From Streptomyces mexicanus (lineage in GTDB: Bacteria > Actinomycetota > Actinomycetes > Streptomycetales > Streptomycetaceae): a DNA stretch of 64,000 nucleotides. The stretch is from NCBI RefSeq assembly GCF_902506575.1, contig NZ_LR732544.1, positions 5,053,915 through 5,117,914 on the forward strand, written 5' to 3'. Below are positions 34,600 to 44,505 of this stretch, piece by piece. Positions within the stretch are counted from its first letter, which is position 1. Each line of letters starts with the position of its first letter. The notes beneath the pieces are model-generated. The model was given only the letters and a program-made list of their open reading frames with translations. It was not told the DNA's origin and did not search any database. The position numbers and the translations under genes are program-made.

Positions 34600-36795
34600 G
34601 TGGCCGGCGACAAGCAGCAGGCTCAGACAGCGGTGCCCGCCGAGGCCCGGGAGAAGCACGTGCAGCTGGCGGAGCAGATCGAGGAGCACCGCTTCCGGTA
34701 CTACGTCAAGGACGCTCCCGTCATCAGCGACGCCGAGTTCGACCGGCTCCTGCGCTCCCTGGAGGAGCTTGAGGAGGAGTTTCCGGAACTGCGCACGCCG
34801 GACTCGCCGACGCAGAAGGTCGCCGGGTCGTACGAGACGGAGTTCACGGCGGTCGAGCACCGCCAACGGATGCTGTCCCTGGACAACACCTTCAACGACG
34901 ACGAACTCGCCGCCTGGGCCGACCGCGTCGCCAAGGAGCTGGGCGAGCAGGACTACCACTTCCTGTGCGAGCTGAAGGTGGACGGTCTCGCCGTCAACCT
35001 CACCTACGAGCACGGGCGGCTGACCCGCGCGGCCACCCGCGGTGACGGCCGCACCGGCGAGGACATCACCCCCAACGTCCGCACCATCGCGGAGATCCCG
35101 GACCGGCTCAAGGGCGATGAGGTCCCCGACCTGGTGGAGATCCGCGGCGAGGTGTACTTCCCGATGGAGAAGTTCCTCGAACTCAACGAGCGCCTGGTGG
35201 CCGCCGGCGACAAGCCGTTCGCCAACCCGCGCAACGCGGCGGCCGGTTCGCTGCGCCAGAAGGACCCGCGCGTCACCGCCACCCGCCCCCTGCACATGGT
35301 GGTCCACGGCATCGGCGCACTGGAGGGGTACGAAGGCCTCACCCGCCTGTCGCAGGCCTACGAGCTGCTGCACACCTGGGGCCTGCCCACCTCCCCGCAC
35401 AACCGGGTGGTCGACGACCTCGCGGGCGTGCGGGAGTTCATCGCGTACTACGGCGAGAACCGGCACTCGGTGGAGCACGAGATCGACGGCGTGGTCGTCA
35501 AGCTCGACGAGATCCGCCTGCAGGGCCGGCTCGGCTCCACCGCCCGCGCGCCGCGCTGGGCGATCGCGTACAAGTACGCGCCGGAGGAGGTCAACACCAA
35601 GCTGGTCGACATCAAGGTCGGTGTCGGCCGCACCGGCCGCGTCACGCCCTACGCCCAGGTCGAACCGGTGACGGTGGCCGGTTCGGAGGTCGAGTTCGCC
35701 ACCCTGCACAACCAGGAGGTGGTCAAGGCCAAGGGCGTCCTCATCGGCGACACCGTGGTGCTGCGCAAGGCCGGTGACGTCATCCCGGAGATCCTCGGCC
35801 CGGTCGTGGACCTGCGCGACGGCACCGAGCGGGAGTTCGTCATGCCCACCGAGTGCCCCGAGTGCGGCACGTCGCTGCGGCCCATGAAGGAGGGCGACAT
35901 CGACCTCAGGTGCCCCAACGCCCGCACCTGCCCCGCCCAGTTGCGGGAGCGCGTGTCGTATCTGGCGGGCCGGGAGTGCCTGGACATCGAGCACTTCGGC
36001 GAGGTGGCCGCCGCCGCCCTCACCCGCCCGCTGGAACCGGCCGATCCGCCGCTCGCCGACGAGGGCGACCTGTTCGACCTGACGGTGGAGAAGCTGCTGC
36101 CCATCAAGGCCTACGTCCTCGACCCGGACAGCGGCCTGCCCAAGCGCGACCCCAAGACGGGCGAGGAGAAGGTCGTCACGGTCTTCGCCAACCAGAAGGG
36201 CGAGCCGAAGAAGAACACCCTGGCGCTGCTGCGGAACATCGAAGCCGCCAAGGACCGCCCCCTGGCCCGTTTCCTCAACGGGCTCTCCATCCGGCACGTC
36301 GGGCCGGTGGCGGCCCAGGCCCTGGCCCGGGAGTTCCGCTCCATCGACCGCATCGAGCAGGCGAGCGAGGAGGAACTGGCGCGCACCGACGGCGTCGGCC
36401 CGATCATCGCCGCCGCCCTCAAGGAGTGGTTCGCCGAGGACTGGCACCGCGAGATCATCCGCAAGTGGAAGGCCGCCGGCGTTCCGCTGGAGGATCAGGG
36501 CACCGGCGAGGAGGAAGGACCGCGCCCCCTGGAGGGCCTGACGGTCGTCGTCACCGGGACCCTGGAGCACTACACCCGCGACGGCGCCAAGGAGGCGCTG
36601 CAGAGCCGGGGCGCGAAGGTGACCGGCTCGGTGTCGAAGAAGACCTCCTTCGTGGTCGTGGGGGAGAACCCGGGGTCGAAGTACGACAAGGCGGCGCAGT
36701 TGAAGGTGCCCATCCTCGACGAGGCGGGTTTCGGCGTGCTGTTGGAGCAGGGACCGGACGCGGCGGCCGAAGTCGCGCTGCAGACCGCCGAGTAG
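34600..36795 (+). CDS. ligA: NAD-dependent DNA ligase
   Basis: The 731-residue enzyme seals nicks in duplex DNA during replication and repair. The adenylation Lys126 lies in CELKVDGLAVNL. The Ia domain, nucleotidyltransferase domain, OB fold, a four-Cys zinc finger (CPECG, then CPNARTCPAQ), helix-hairpin-helix repeats and a C-terminal BRCT domain (LEGLTVVVTGTLEHYTRDGA) follow in the usual order. A Lys/Pro-rich insertion (about residues 510-540) between the zinc finger and HhH domains lengthens it compared with E. coli LigA. The GTG start has GGGAGG upstream. Confidence 0.97.
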   Translation: MAGDKQQAQTAVPAEAREKHVQLAEQIEEHRFRYYVKDAPVISDAEFDRLLRSLEELEEEFPELRTPDSPTQKVAGSYETEFTAVEHRQRMLSLDNTFNDDELAAWADRVAKELGEQDYHFLCELKVDGLAVNLTYEHGRLTRAATRGDGRTGEDITPNVRTIAEIPDRLKGDEVPDLVEIRGEVYFPMEKFLELNERLVAAGDKPFANPRNAAAGSLRQKDPRVTATRPLHMVVHGIGALEGYEGLTRLSQAYELLHTWGLPTSPHNRVVDDLAGVREFIAYYGENRHSVEHEIDGVVVKLDEIRLQGRLGSTARAPRWAIAYKYAPEEVNTKLVDIKVGVGRTGRVTPYAQVEPVTVAGSEVEFATLHNQEVVKAKGVLIGDTVVLRKAGDVIPEILGPVVDLRDGTEREFVMPTECPECGTSLRPMKEGDIDLRCPNARTCPAQLRERVSYLAGRECLDIEHFGEVAAAALTRPLEPADPPLADEGDLFDLTVEKLLPIKAYVLDPDSGLPKRDPKTGEEKVVTVFANQKGEPKKNTLALLRNIEAAKDRPLARFLNGLSIRHVGPVAAQALAREFRSIDRIEQASEEELARTDGVGPIIAAALKEWFAEDWHREIIRKWKAAGVPLEDQGTGEEEGPRPLEGLTVVVTGTLEHYTRDGAKEALQSRGAKVTGSVSKKTSFVVVGENPGSKYDKAAQLKVPILDEAGFGVLLEQGPDAAAEVALQTAE

Positions 36796-36803
36796 GGGTT
36801 GAA

Positions 36804-36843
36804 GGCCACCCGTACGGCGCATACCAGATGCATACGGGTGGCC
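36804..36843 (+). terminator. Hairpin after ligA (1)
   Basis: Arms 36804-36814 and 36833-36843 are perfectly complementary over 11 bp (GGCCACCCGTA and its complement) with an 18-nt loop, 9 bp after the stop. No T-run follows. Confidence 0.6.
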
Positions 36844-36943
36844 GGGGCGCATTCGGGCAACCGCCGACGACCGGTGCCCCAGGAAGCCTTCCGCGGCCTA
36901 CTGTTGAGGGGTGCGCCTGCCGCTCCCGGCTGCGGCCGGGGCA

Positions 36944-36977
36944 CCCCGTGCTCTGCCAGAGCACGGGGAAGGTTTTT
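36944..36977 (+). terminator. Hairpin terminator after ligA (2)
   Basis: A perfect 11-bp stem (36944-36954 with 36958-36968) and a 3-nt loop are followed by AAGG and a run of five T. This looks like an intrinsic terminator. It lies upstream of the rmdB-like gene. Confidence 0.75.
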
Positions 36978-37058
36978 CCGGCGCGGTGTCCCGCGGATCG
37001 TCGGGCACCGGCGCCGGGTCGCGTGGCGCGGGCACCGCCGGCTGTGAGAGGGACGGGA

Positions 37059-39350
37059 ATGGAACCGACCGAGAGCGCCGCCCCGCACTCACGGCTGCGC
37101 CGGATGACCGGCGTCTGGCGGGGGTGCCTGGGGCGGACCGGGGAGCGTGCGGGCGCACCCGGACATCCGGGGCAGGCCGGCCGCCGGCGGCCCGCCGCCG
37201 GTGAGCACGCCGTGACCGCGACCCGGGCCCCGGCCCGCCCGGCCGGCGCCCGGCCCGCCGCGCTGCCGTCCGCCGGGCCGCGCCCGCAGCGGCCCGCACT
37301 GCCCGCGGTGGTGGTCGCCGTGGCCGCGCTCGCCCTCGGCGCCGGCTTCTACCGGGCCTTCACCGCCGGTCACGCGCTCTTCCCCGCCGGATCGGCCGGC
37401 TGGTCGCTGGCCGTGCTCACCGGGATCATCGTCGGCCACCTGGTGATGCTGGGCCGCGCCCGCTGGTGGGGCGGCACCGGCTCCGGCACGGCACTGACCC
37501 TGGCCGTGCTCCTGCTCTACGGCTGGGTGCCCGCCGGCCTGGTCAGCCTCACCGTCGTCGTCCTGGTCGGCATAGCCCGCCGCCACCGCTGGCGGCCCGG
37601 CGTGCTCGACGGCGCCGTGGACATCACCGGGCTCGGTGCCGCCGCGCTCGTCCTGGGCGCCCTCGGCCGCGTCCCGAGCGTGGAGCGGCCCTGGGACCCG
37701 GCCACCTGGACGGCGTACACCGCCCTGGAGGTGGTGCTGGTGGCGGCCGTCTACCTCACCGTCACCCGCACCCTGCTGTGGTTCCTGCACTCGCCGCCCG
37801 CCGACGGCCTGCCCACCGTGGCCCGCACCGCCCTGACCAGGCAGGGCCTGGTCGCGGTCGCCCTGCTCGGCATCGCGCCGCTGATCTGCGTCGTCGCCGT
37901 CGCCGAGCCGGTGCTGCTGCCGCTGTTCGCCATTCCGCTCATCGCCCTGGACTCCACGCTGTGGATCGCCCGCGCCCGGGCCGAGGAGCAGCTGCGTGAC
38001 CGGCTCACCGGACTGCCCAACCGGCAGTGGCTCCTGGAGCGCATCTGGACCGCCCTCGACGACGCCGAACGCATCGGAGCCCGCTCCGCCCTGATGCTGA
38101 TCGACCTCGACCGGTTCCGCTCGGTCAACGACACGCTCGGTCATCTCGCCGGGGACCGGCTGCTGCTGCAGATCGCCGACCGGCTGCGCCAGGCGCTGCC
38201 GCGCGGCGCGGAGGCCGCCCGGCTCGGCGGGGACGAGTTCGCCGTGTTACTGCCCGTGGCCGACTCCACGACGTCCGCGACCCGCGTCGCCCGCGCCCTG
38301 GTCACCACCCTCAGCTCGCCGCTCGACCTGGACGGGCTCACCCTCGTCCTGGAGGCCAGCGCCGGTGTGGCGGTCTTCCCCGACCACGCCCTGGACGCGG
38401 AGGGCATGCTGCGCCGCGCCGACGTGGCGATGTACCAGGCCAAGCGGGACCGCACCGGTGTGGAGGTCTACGAGTCCAAGCGGGACTCCAACACCCCCGA
38501 CCGGCTCGGACTGCTCGGCGACCTGCGCCGTGCCCTGGACGCCCACGAGGTCCAGCTGCACTACCAGCCCAAGGTCCGCTTCGACGGGCAGGTCGCCGGG
38601 CTGGAGGCGCTGGTGCGCTGGGTGCACCCCGAGCGCGGCAAGGTCCCGCCGGACGAGTTCATAGCGATCGCCGAGTCCTCCGGGCTGATGCCCCACCTGA
38701 CGGAGTACGTGCTGGAGACGGCCCTGGAGCAGGTCGCCGCCTGGCGCGCCCAGGGGCTGTACGTGCCGGTCGCGGTCAACGTCTCCCCGCGTGACGTGCA
38801 CACCCCCGGCTTCGCCGGCTCGGTGGCGGCACGACTGGCCCGGCACGGCGTCCCGGCGGGCGCCCTGCAACTGGAGATCACCGAGCACGTGCTCCTGGAG
38901 GACCCCCAGCGGGCCGCCGACACCCTGGCCGCGCTGACCGGGCACGGCGTGAAGATGTCCCTGGACGACTTCGGCACCGGCTACTCCTCCCTGGTGCACC
39001 TGCGCCGGTTGCCGGTGAGCGAGCTGAAGATCGACCGCTCGTTCGTGGCACAGCTGGCGGTGGACACCGAGGACGCCGAGATCGTCCGCTGCACCGTCGA
39101 CCTCGCGCACTCCCTCGGCCTGCTCGTCGTCGCCGAGGGCGTCGAGGACGACGAGACCTGGGAACGCCTGCGCGACCTGGGCTGCGACGCCGTCCAGGGC
39201 TGGCTGGTCGCGGCCGCGATGCCGCCGGAGGAGACGACGGCCTGGCTGCGGGCGCGCGGTCCGCGCGGCCGGGGGTGCTGGGCGTGGGCGGCCGGACCGT
39301 CGACCCGCGGCGCCGCGGGGGGGAGCTGGCCGGCGTCCGCCTCGCCCTGA
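37059..39350 (+). CDS. rmdB: Membrane GGDEF-EAL protein, RmdB-like c-di-GMP phosphodiesterase
   Basis: The 763-residue protein has about six membrane helices (roughly residues 80-300), a GGDEF domain with the intact motif at 390-394 but no RxxD inhibition site, and an EAL domain with E516-A-L, DDFGTG (636-641) and VAEGVED intact. Position after ligA and domain order match RmdB of S. coelicolor, a phosphodiesterase that influences development, as I recall it. Start ATG 37059 is preceded by GAGAGGGACGGG. The EAL domain is complete, but the last 30 residues or so (after WLRARG) come from unrelated sequence at the scrambled junction downstream. The segment 38940-39066 is repeated in inverted orientation at 39445-39571. 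Confidence 0.85.
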   Translation: MEPTESAAPHSRLRRMTGVWRGCLGRTGERAGAPGHPGQAGRRRPAAGEHAVTATRAPARPAGARPAALPSAGPRPQRPALPAVVVAVAALALGAGFYRAFTAGHALFPAGSAGWSLAVLTGIIVGHLVMLGRARWWGGTGSGTALTLAVLLLYGWVPAGLVSLTVVVLVGIARRHRWRPGVLDGAVDITGLGAAALVLGALGRVPSVERPWDPATWTAYTALEVVLVAAVYLTVTRTLLWFLHSPPADGLPTVARTALTRQGLVAVALLGIAPLICVVAVAEPVLLPLFAIPLIALDSTLWIARARAEEQLRDRLTGLPNRQWLLERIWTALDDAERIGARSALMLIDLDRFRSVNDTLGHLAGDRLLLQIADRLRQALPRGAEAARLGGDEFAVLLPVADSTTSATRVARALVTTLSSPLDLDGLTLVLEASAGVAVFPDHALDAEGMLRRADVAMYQAKRDRTGVEVYESKRDSNTPDRLGLLGDLRRALDAHEVQLHYQPKVRFDGQVAGLEALVRWVHPERGKVPPDEFIAIAESSGLMPHLTEYVLETALEQVAAWRAQGLYVPVAVNVSPRDVHTPGFAGSVAARLARHGVPAGALQLEITEHVLLEDPQRAADTLAALTGHGVKMSLDDFGTGYSSLVHLRRLPVSELKIDRSFVAQLAVDTEDAEIVRCTVDLAHSLGLLVVAEGVEDDETWERLRDLGCDAVQGWLVAAAMPPEETTAWLRARGPRGRGCWAWAAGPSTRGAAGGSWPASASP
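38940..39066 (+). repeat. 127-bp inverted repeat, arm A (inside the rmdB EAL domain)
   Basis: This coding segment is perfectly complementary to 39445-39571 over 127 bp. The segment spans the DDFGTG motif to the FVAQLAVD helix. The spacer is 378 bp. Identity stops abruptly at both ends. Confidence 0.98.
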
Positions 39351-39444
39351 CCCGCCGCGAGTTCGACCTGCTGGCCTTCCTGGCCGGGCGGCCCGGCGTC
39401 GTCGTGGCGCGCCGCGAACTGCTGGCCGAGGTGTGGCAGCAGTC
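39275..39444 (+). pseudogene. Fragment of an OmpR/PhoB-type response-regulator DNA-binding domain
   Basis: In this frame LTRREFDLLAFLAGRPGVVVARRELLAEVWQQ is the first two-thirds of an OmpR-type winged helix, preceded by the usual N-terminal strand region. The domain stops exactly where the inverted repeat begins, before the recognition helix, and no receiver domain lies upstream. It is the remnant of a response-regulator gene brought here by a rearrangement, or a chimera of assembly. It overlaps the last 76 bp of the rmdB frame in another frame. Confidence 0.75.
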
Positions 39445-39571
39445 TGTCCACCGCCAGCTGTGCCACGAACGAGCGGTCGATCTTCAGCTCGCTCACCGGC
39501 AACCGGCGCAGGTGCACCAGGGAGGAGTAGCCGGTGCCGAAGTCGTCCAGGGACATCTTCACGCCGTGCCC
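39445..39571 (-). repeat. 127-bp inverted repeat, arm B
   Basis: The reverse complement of this segment is identical to 38940-39066 in all 127 positions, so the minus strand again encodes the EAL segment from DDFGTG to QLAVD. It abuts the truncated DNA-binding domain on its left. Confidence 0.98.
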
Positions 39572-39751
39572 ACCCGGCGCCCCCGGCCGCCTCGCGCCGG
39601 GCCTCGCGTCGCCTCCGACCGGCGCGCATCGCGTCCAGCGCCGCCCCCGACCGGTGTCCCGGGCTCCGCGCCGTTCCCGGGCGACGCCCCCGGCCGCCGC
39701 GCGCCGCGCCTCGCTCGCCCCGGCCGACCCTCGAGGCGACGCCCGCGCCCC

Positions 39752-40018
39752 CTGTCGGTCAAGGGGCTGCGGGTCGGCACGCTCGGGGTGCCGGGCCTGG
39801 ACCTGCCGGGCCTGATCCTGCCGGCCTGGGTCGGGGCCTGGGCCGAGGCGTGGTTCTTGCTCTGCGTGGCACTCGTCCCGCTCCTCGACACGCTGATCGT
39901 CGTGCGCTACGGCGGCACGAAAGCCGTAGCCTTCGGGATCTGCTGCGCCATCGCGATCGTTGTACCGATCAGTGCCGGAATGCTCTTCGTGGTCCGACCG
40001 GGACGCGCAAGACGTGTA
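39752..40018 (+). pseudogene. Fragment of a small membrane protein (DUF4267-like C-terminal part)
   Basis: The frame carries hydrophobic segments (LDLPGLILPAWVGAWAEAWFLLCVALVPLLD and AVAFGICCAIAIVVPISAGMLFVV) around LDTLIVVRYGGTKAVAFG, which resembles DUF4267 membrane proteins. There is no plausible start in this frame; upstream (39572-39751) is Arg/Pro-rich low-complexity sequence with no recognisable gene. The frame has no stop until it has run far into the cupin gene. This is best read as the 3' remnant of a gene cut at the junction. Family assignment is tentative. Confidence 0.5.
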
Positions 40019-40032
40019 AGGGGAGATCCACC

Positions 40033-40527
40033 ATGTCACTGTTCGTGCCGACGTTCGACGAGAGTGTGGTCGTCCGGGAAGCCGAGGCGGAGGTCGTCGG
40101 CCGGGCGCCCGCCACCATCCGCCTGCTGGCCGACAGCAGCGCGACCGGCGGCGCCCTGTCCACCCAGCGCGTCACTCTCCAGGCGGGCGCCGACGGCGCC
40201 GAGCCGCACTGGCACGACCGCTCCGCCGAGATGTTCTTCCTGCTCGACGGCGCCGCCGACATCCTCTCCGGCGAGGACGTCCTGACCGCGGGCCCCGGCG
40301 ACCTCGTCGTCGTCCCGCCCGGCAAGCCGCACGCCTTCGCGGCCGTACCCGGAGCCGACGCCGACCTGCTCATCGTCCTCACACCCGGCGTCGAGCGCTT
40401 CGAGTACTTCCGGCACCTGCAACGCATCCGCCTGGGCGAGGCCACCCGGGAGAGCCTGCTCCAGGTCCAGGAGCTGTACGACAACCACTTCCTGAAGAGT
40501 TCGGCCTGGGAGACCCGCCGCGGCTGA
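40033..40527 (+). CDS. Cupin-domain protein
   Basis: The 164-residue protein holds one cupin domain: VTLQAGADGAEPHWHDRSAEMFFLLDGAADI supplies the HxH-type metal ligands and Glu, and DLVVVPPGKPHAFAA the second His. A helical tail (YFRHLQRIRLGEATRESLLQVQELYDNHFL) follows. Cupins of this kind include small dioxygenases and isomerases; no substrate is evident. ATG 40033 follows GGGGAGAT. It is the first intact gene after the scrambled junction. Confidence 0.85.
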   Translation: MSLFVPTFDESVVVREAEAEVVGRAPATIRLLADSSATGGALSTQRVTLQAGADGAEPHWHDRSAEMFFLLDGAADILSGEDVLTAGPGDLVVVPPGKPHAFAAVPGADADLLIVLTPGVERFEYFRHLQRIRLGEATRESLLQVQELYDNHFLKSSAWETRRG

Positions 40528-40795
40528 GCCGCACAAGGGGAAACCGTTTCACGGCCACCGCCCCCCGCCCCATAGGATTGGGGACTGGCGTCACATTCCC
40601 GCCTGCCCCGCGACGCCTGGCACGCACGCTCGCCGCGTTGCCGAACCGCCCACGTGGCTGCCGCCACGAGGGCGCTCCGGCGCCTTGCGATCGCACGCAC
40701 CAGACGCCGCGCGGCCCGCCCCACGGGCGGTCGGCGTGAACGCGACGCCGGCCCCCGGCCCCCAACCACACACACTCACCCCAGAGGATCGCTGC

Positions 40796-41092
40796 ATGCC
40801 TGGCATCACGCGCGAGGAGGTCGCCCACCTCGCCCGGCTGGCGCGTCTGGAGCTGAAGCCCGAAGAGCTAGACCACTTCGCGGGACAGCTGGACGACATC
40901 ATCGGCGCGGTGGCCCGCGTCAGTGAGGTCGCCGACCAAGACGTACCGCCGACCTCCCACCCGCTGCCGCTGACGAACGTCATGCGCGCGGACGAGGTCC
41001 GTCCGTCGCTCACCCCCGAGCAGGCGCTGTCCGGCGCCCCCGCCCAGGAGCAGCAGCGTTTCAAGGTGCCGCAGATCCTGGGGGAGGAGTGA
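40796..41092 (+). CDS. gatC: Asp-tRNA(Asn)/Glu-tRNA(Gln) amidotransferase subunit C
   Basis: The 98-residue subunit C of the GatCAB complex stabilises GatA. It has the typical start GITREEVAHLARLARLELKPEELDHFAGQLDDIIG and end FKVPQILGEE. GatCAB converts misacylated Glu-tRNA(Gln) and/or Asp-tRNA(Asn) to the amide forms. The gene begins the gatC-gatA-ORF-gatB operon; gatA starts 5 bp after its stop. Confidence 0.97.
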   Translation: MPGITREEVAHLARLARLELKPEELDHFAGQLDDIIGAVARVSEVADQDVPPTSHPLPLTNVMRADEVRPSLTPEQALSGAPAQEQQRFKVPQILGEE

Positions 41093-41097
41093 CCGCC

Positions 41098-42596
<1,499 letters not shown>

Positions 42597-42600
<4 letters not shown>

Positions 42601-42836
42601 GTGCACTGTCCAAGGCCAAGGGCTTCAAGAAGTCCAAGTCCGGTACGTACCTGTCCATGGCCACGACCGCGTTCGGCGCGATCGGTGTCGCCAAGCAGAT
42701 CAAGAAGGCCCGCGCCGAGAGCGACACGCTGCGGCTGATCGACGCCGTCGTCACCGCCGCCGGCGTCGTCACCGGCCTCGCCATCCTCTACCGCGAGCTG
42801 AAGCGGCTGGGCGACGACGACGTCCTGCTGGGCTGA
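42597..42836 (+). CDS. Conserved small protein between gatA and gatB
   Basis: The 79-residue basic protein (SALSKAKGFKKSKSGTYLSMATTAFGAIGVAKQIKKARAES) has one amphipathic to hydrophobic helix region (LIDAVVTAAGVVTGLAILYREL), which may touch the membrane. The GTG start overlaps the gatA stop by 4 bp and gatB starts 15 bp after its stop, so it is cotranslated with the amidotransferase. I recall a gene in this position in other Streptomyces. No domain is recognised; a structural or assembly role for GatCAB is a guess. Confidence 0.85.
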
Positions 42837-42851
42837 GAGGGAAGTTTCACC

Positions 42852-44366
42852 GTGACCACCACGACCGACCTGGTGTCGTACGAGGACGCGCTCGCGTCGT
42901 ACGACCCCGTCATGGGCCTCGAGGTCCATGTCGAACTCGGCACCAAGACCAAGATGTTCTGCGGCTGCTCGACCGTGCTCGGCGCGGACCCGAACACCCA
43001 GACCTGCCCGGTCTGCCTCGGCCTGCCCGGCGCGCTCCCGGTCGTCAACGCGACCGGCGTGGAGTCCGCCATCAAGATCGGTCTCGCGCTGAACTGCGAG
43101 ATCGCCGAGTGGTGCCGCTTCGCCCGGAAGAACTACTTCTATCCGGACATGCCGAAGAACTTCCAGACCTCCCAGTACGACGAGCCGATCGCCTTCAACG
43201 GCTACCTCGACGTGCAGCTGGAGGACGGCGAGACCTTCCGCGTGGAGATCGAGCGCGCCCACATGGAGGAGGACACCGGCAAGTCGACGCACGTCGGCGG
43301 CGCCACCGGCCGTATCCACGGCGCGTCCCACTCCCTGCTGGACTACAACCGCGCCGGCATCCCGCTCATCGAGATCGTCACCAAGCCGATCGTCGGCGCC
43401 GGCGAACGCGCCCCGGAGGTGGCGAAGGCGTACGTCCGCGAGCTGCGCGAGGTCATCCGCGCCCTCGGCGTGTCCGAGGCGCGCATGGAAATGGGCCAGA
43501 TGCGCTGCGACGTGAACCTGTCGCTGATGCCCAAGGGCGCCGACAAGTTCGGCACCCGCTCCGAGACGAAGAACGTCAACTCGCTGCGGTCCGTGGAGCG
43601 CGCGGTCCGCTTCGAGATCCAGCGCCACGCGGCCGTCCTCTCCGACGGCGGCACGATCGTCCAGGAGACCCGCCACTTCCACGAGGACACGGGCTCCACG
43701 ACCTCCGGCCGGGTCAAGGAGGAGGCCGAGGACTACCGGTACTTCCCCGAGCCGGACCTGGTGCCGGTCGCCCCGTCCCGCGAGTGGGTCGAGGAGATCC
43801 GTGCCGCGCTGCCCGAGCTGCCGCTGGTGCGGCGCAACCGGCTGCGCGAGGAGTGGGGGATCTCCGGCACGGACATGCAGGCCATCCTCAACGCCGGCGC
43901 GCTCGACCTGATCGTCGCCACCATCGACGCCGGGGCCGACGCGGCCTCCGCCCGCAAGTGGTGGATGGGTGAGCTGGCCCGCCAGGCCAACGAGTCCGGC
44001 AAGGCCCTGGACGAGCTGGCGATCACGCCGCAGCAGGTCGCCCGGGTGACCGAGCTGGTCGCGTCCGGCGACCTGAACGACAAGCTGGCCCGCCAGGTCA
44101 TCGAGGGCGTCCTCGCCGGCGAGGGCACCCCGGACGAGGTGGTCGAGGGACGCGGCCTGAAGGTCGTCTCCGACGAGGGCGCGCTGACCGCCGCCGTCGA
44201 GGAGGCCATCGCCGGCAACCCGGCCATCGCGGACAAGGTCCGCGGCGGCAAGGTCGCCGCGGCCGGCGCCCTGGTCGGTGCGGTCATGAAGGCCACTCGC
44301 GGCCAGGCCGACGCGGCCCGCGTCAAGGAGCTGATCCTGCAGAAGCTGGGCGTCAGCGAGGGCTGA
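42852..44366 (+). CDS. gatB: Asp-tRNA(Asn)/Glu-tRNA(Gln) amidotransferase subunit B
   Basis: The 504-residue subunit binds the misacylated tRNA and activates the acyl group with ATP. Landmarks are YDPVMGLEVHVELGTKTKMFCGC at the start (cradle domain with Cys residues of a zinc site in FCGCSTV and TCPVCLGLPGALP), RKNYFYPDMPKNFQTSQY, and the C-terminal YqeY-like domain. The GTG start follows GAGAGGGAA. A 15-bp stem terminator follows the gene. Confidence 0.98.
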   Translation: MTTTTDLVSYEDALASYDPVMGLEVHVELGTKTKMFCGCSTVLGADPNTQTCPVCLGLPGALPVVNATGVESAIKIGLALNCEIAEWCRFARKNYFYPDMPKNFQTSQYDEPIAFNGYLDVQLEDGETFRVEIERAHMEEDTGKSTHVGGATGRIHGASHSLLDYNRAGIPLIEIVTKPIVGAGERAPEVAKAYVRELREVIRALGVSEARMEMGQMRCDVNLSLMPKGADKFGTRSETKNVNSLRSVERAVRFEIQRHAAVLSDGGTIVQETRHFHEDTGSTTSGRVKEEAEDYRYFPEPDLVPVAPSREWVEEIRAALPELPLVRRNRLREEWGISGTDMQAILNAGALDLIVATIDAGADAASARKWWMGELARQANESGKALDELAITPQQVARVTELVASGDLNDKLARQVIEGVLAGEGTPDEVVEGRGLKVVSDEGALTAAVEEAIAGNPAIADKVRGGKVAAAGALVGAVMKATRGQADAARVKELILQKLGVSEG

Positions 44367-44382
44367 CCCGCCGACGACGCCC

Positions 44383-44419
44383 CAGGGGGACGCATCGCGT
44401 ACGCCGATGCGTCCCCCTG
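44383..44419 (+). terminator. Strong hairpin terminator after gatB
   Basis: Arms 44383-44397 and 44405-44419 pair perfectly over 15 bp with a 7-nt loop. No T-run. It ends the gatCAB transcript. Confidence 0.8.
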
Positions 44420-44505
44420 CGCGTACCCGGGCCCGGTCCGGACGTCCTCGTGGGGCGCGGACCCCCTGTCCGGCGTGCGGCGCCGAGGCGCTACGCTCGC
44501 GCGCC

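Noticed and set aside
38981..40039. Minus-strand frame that encodes an EAL fragment
   Set aside because: The EAL part is only the 127-bp inverted copy; flanking residues are antisense of other fragments and there is no complete domain.
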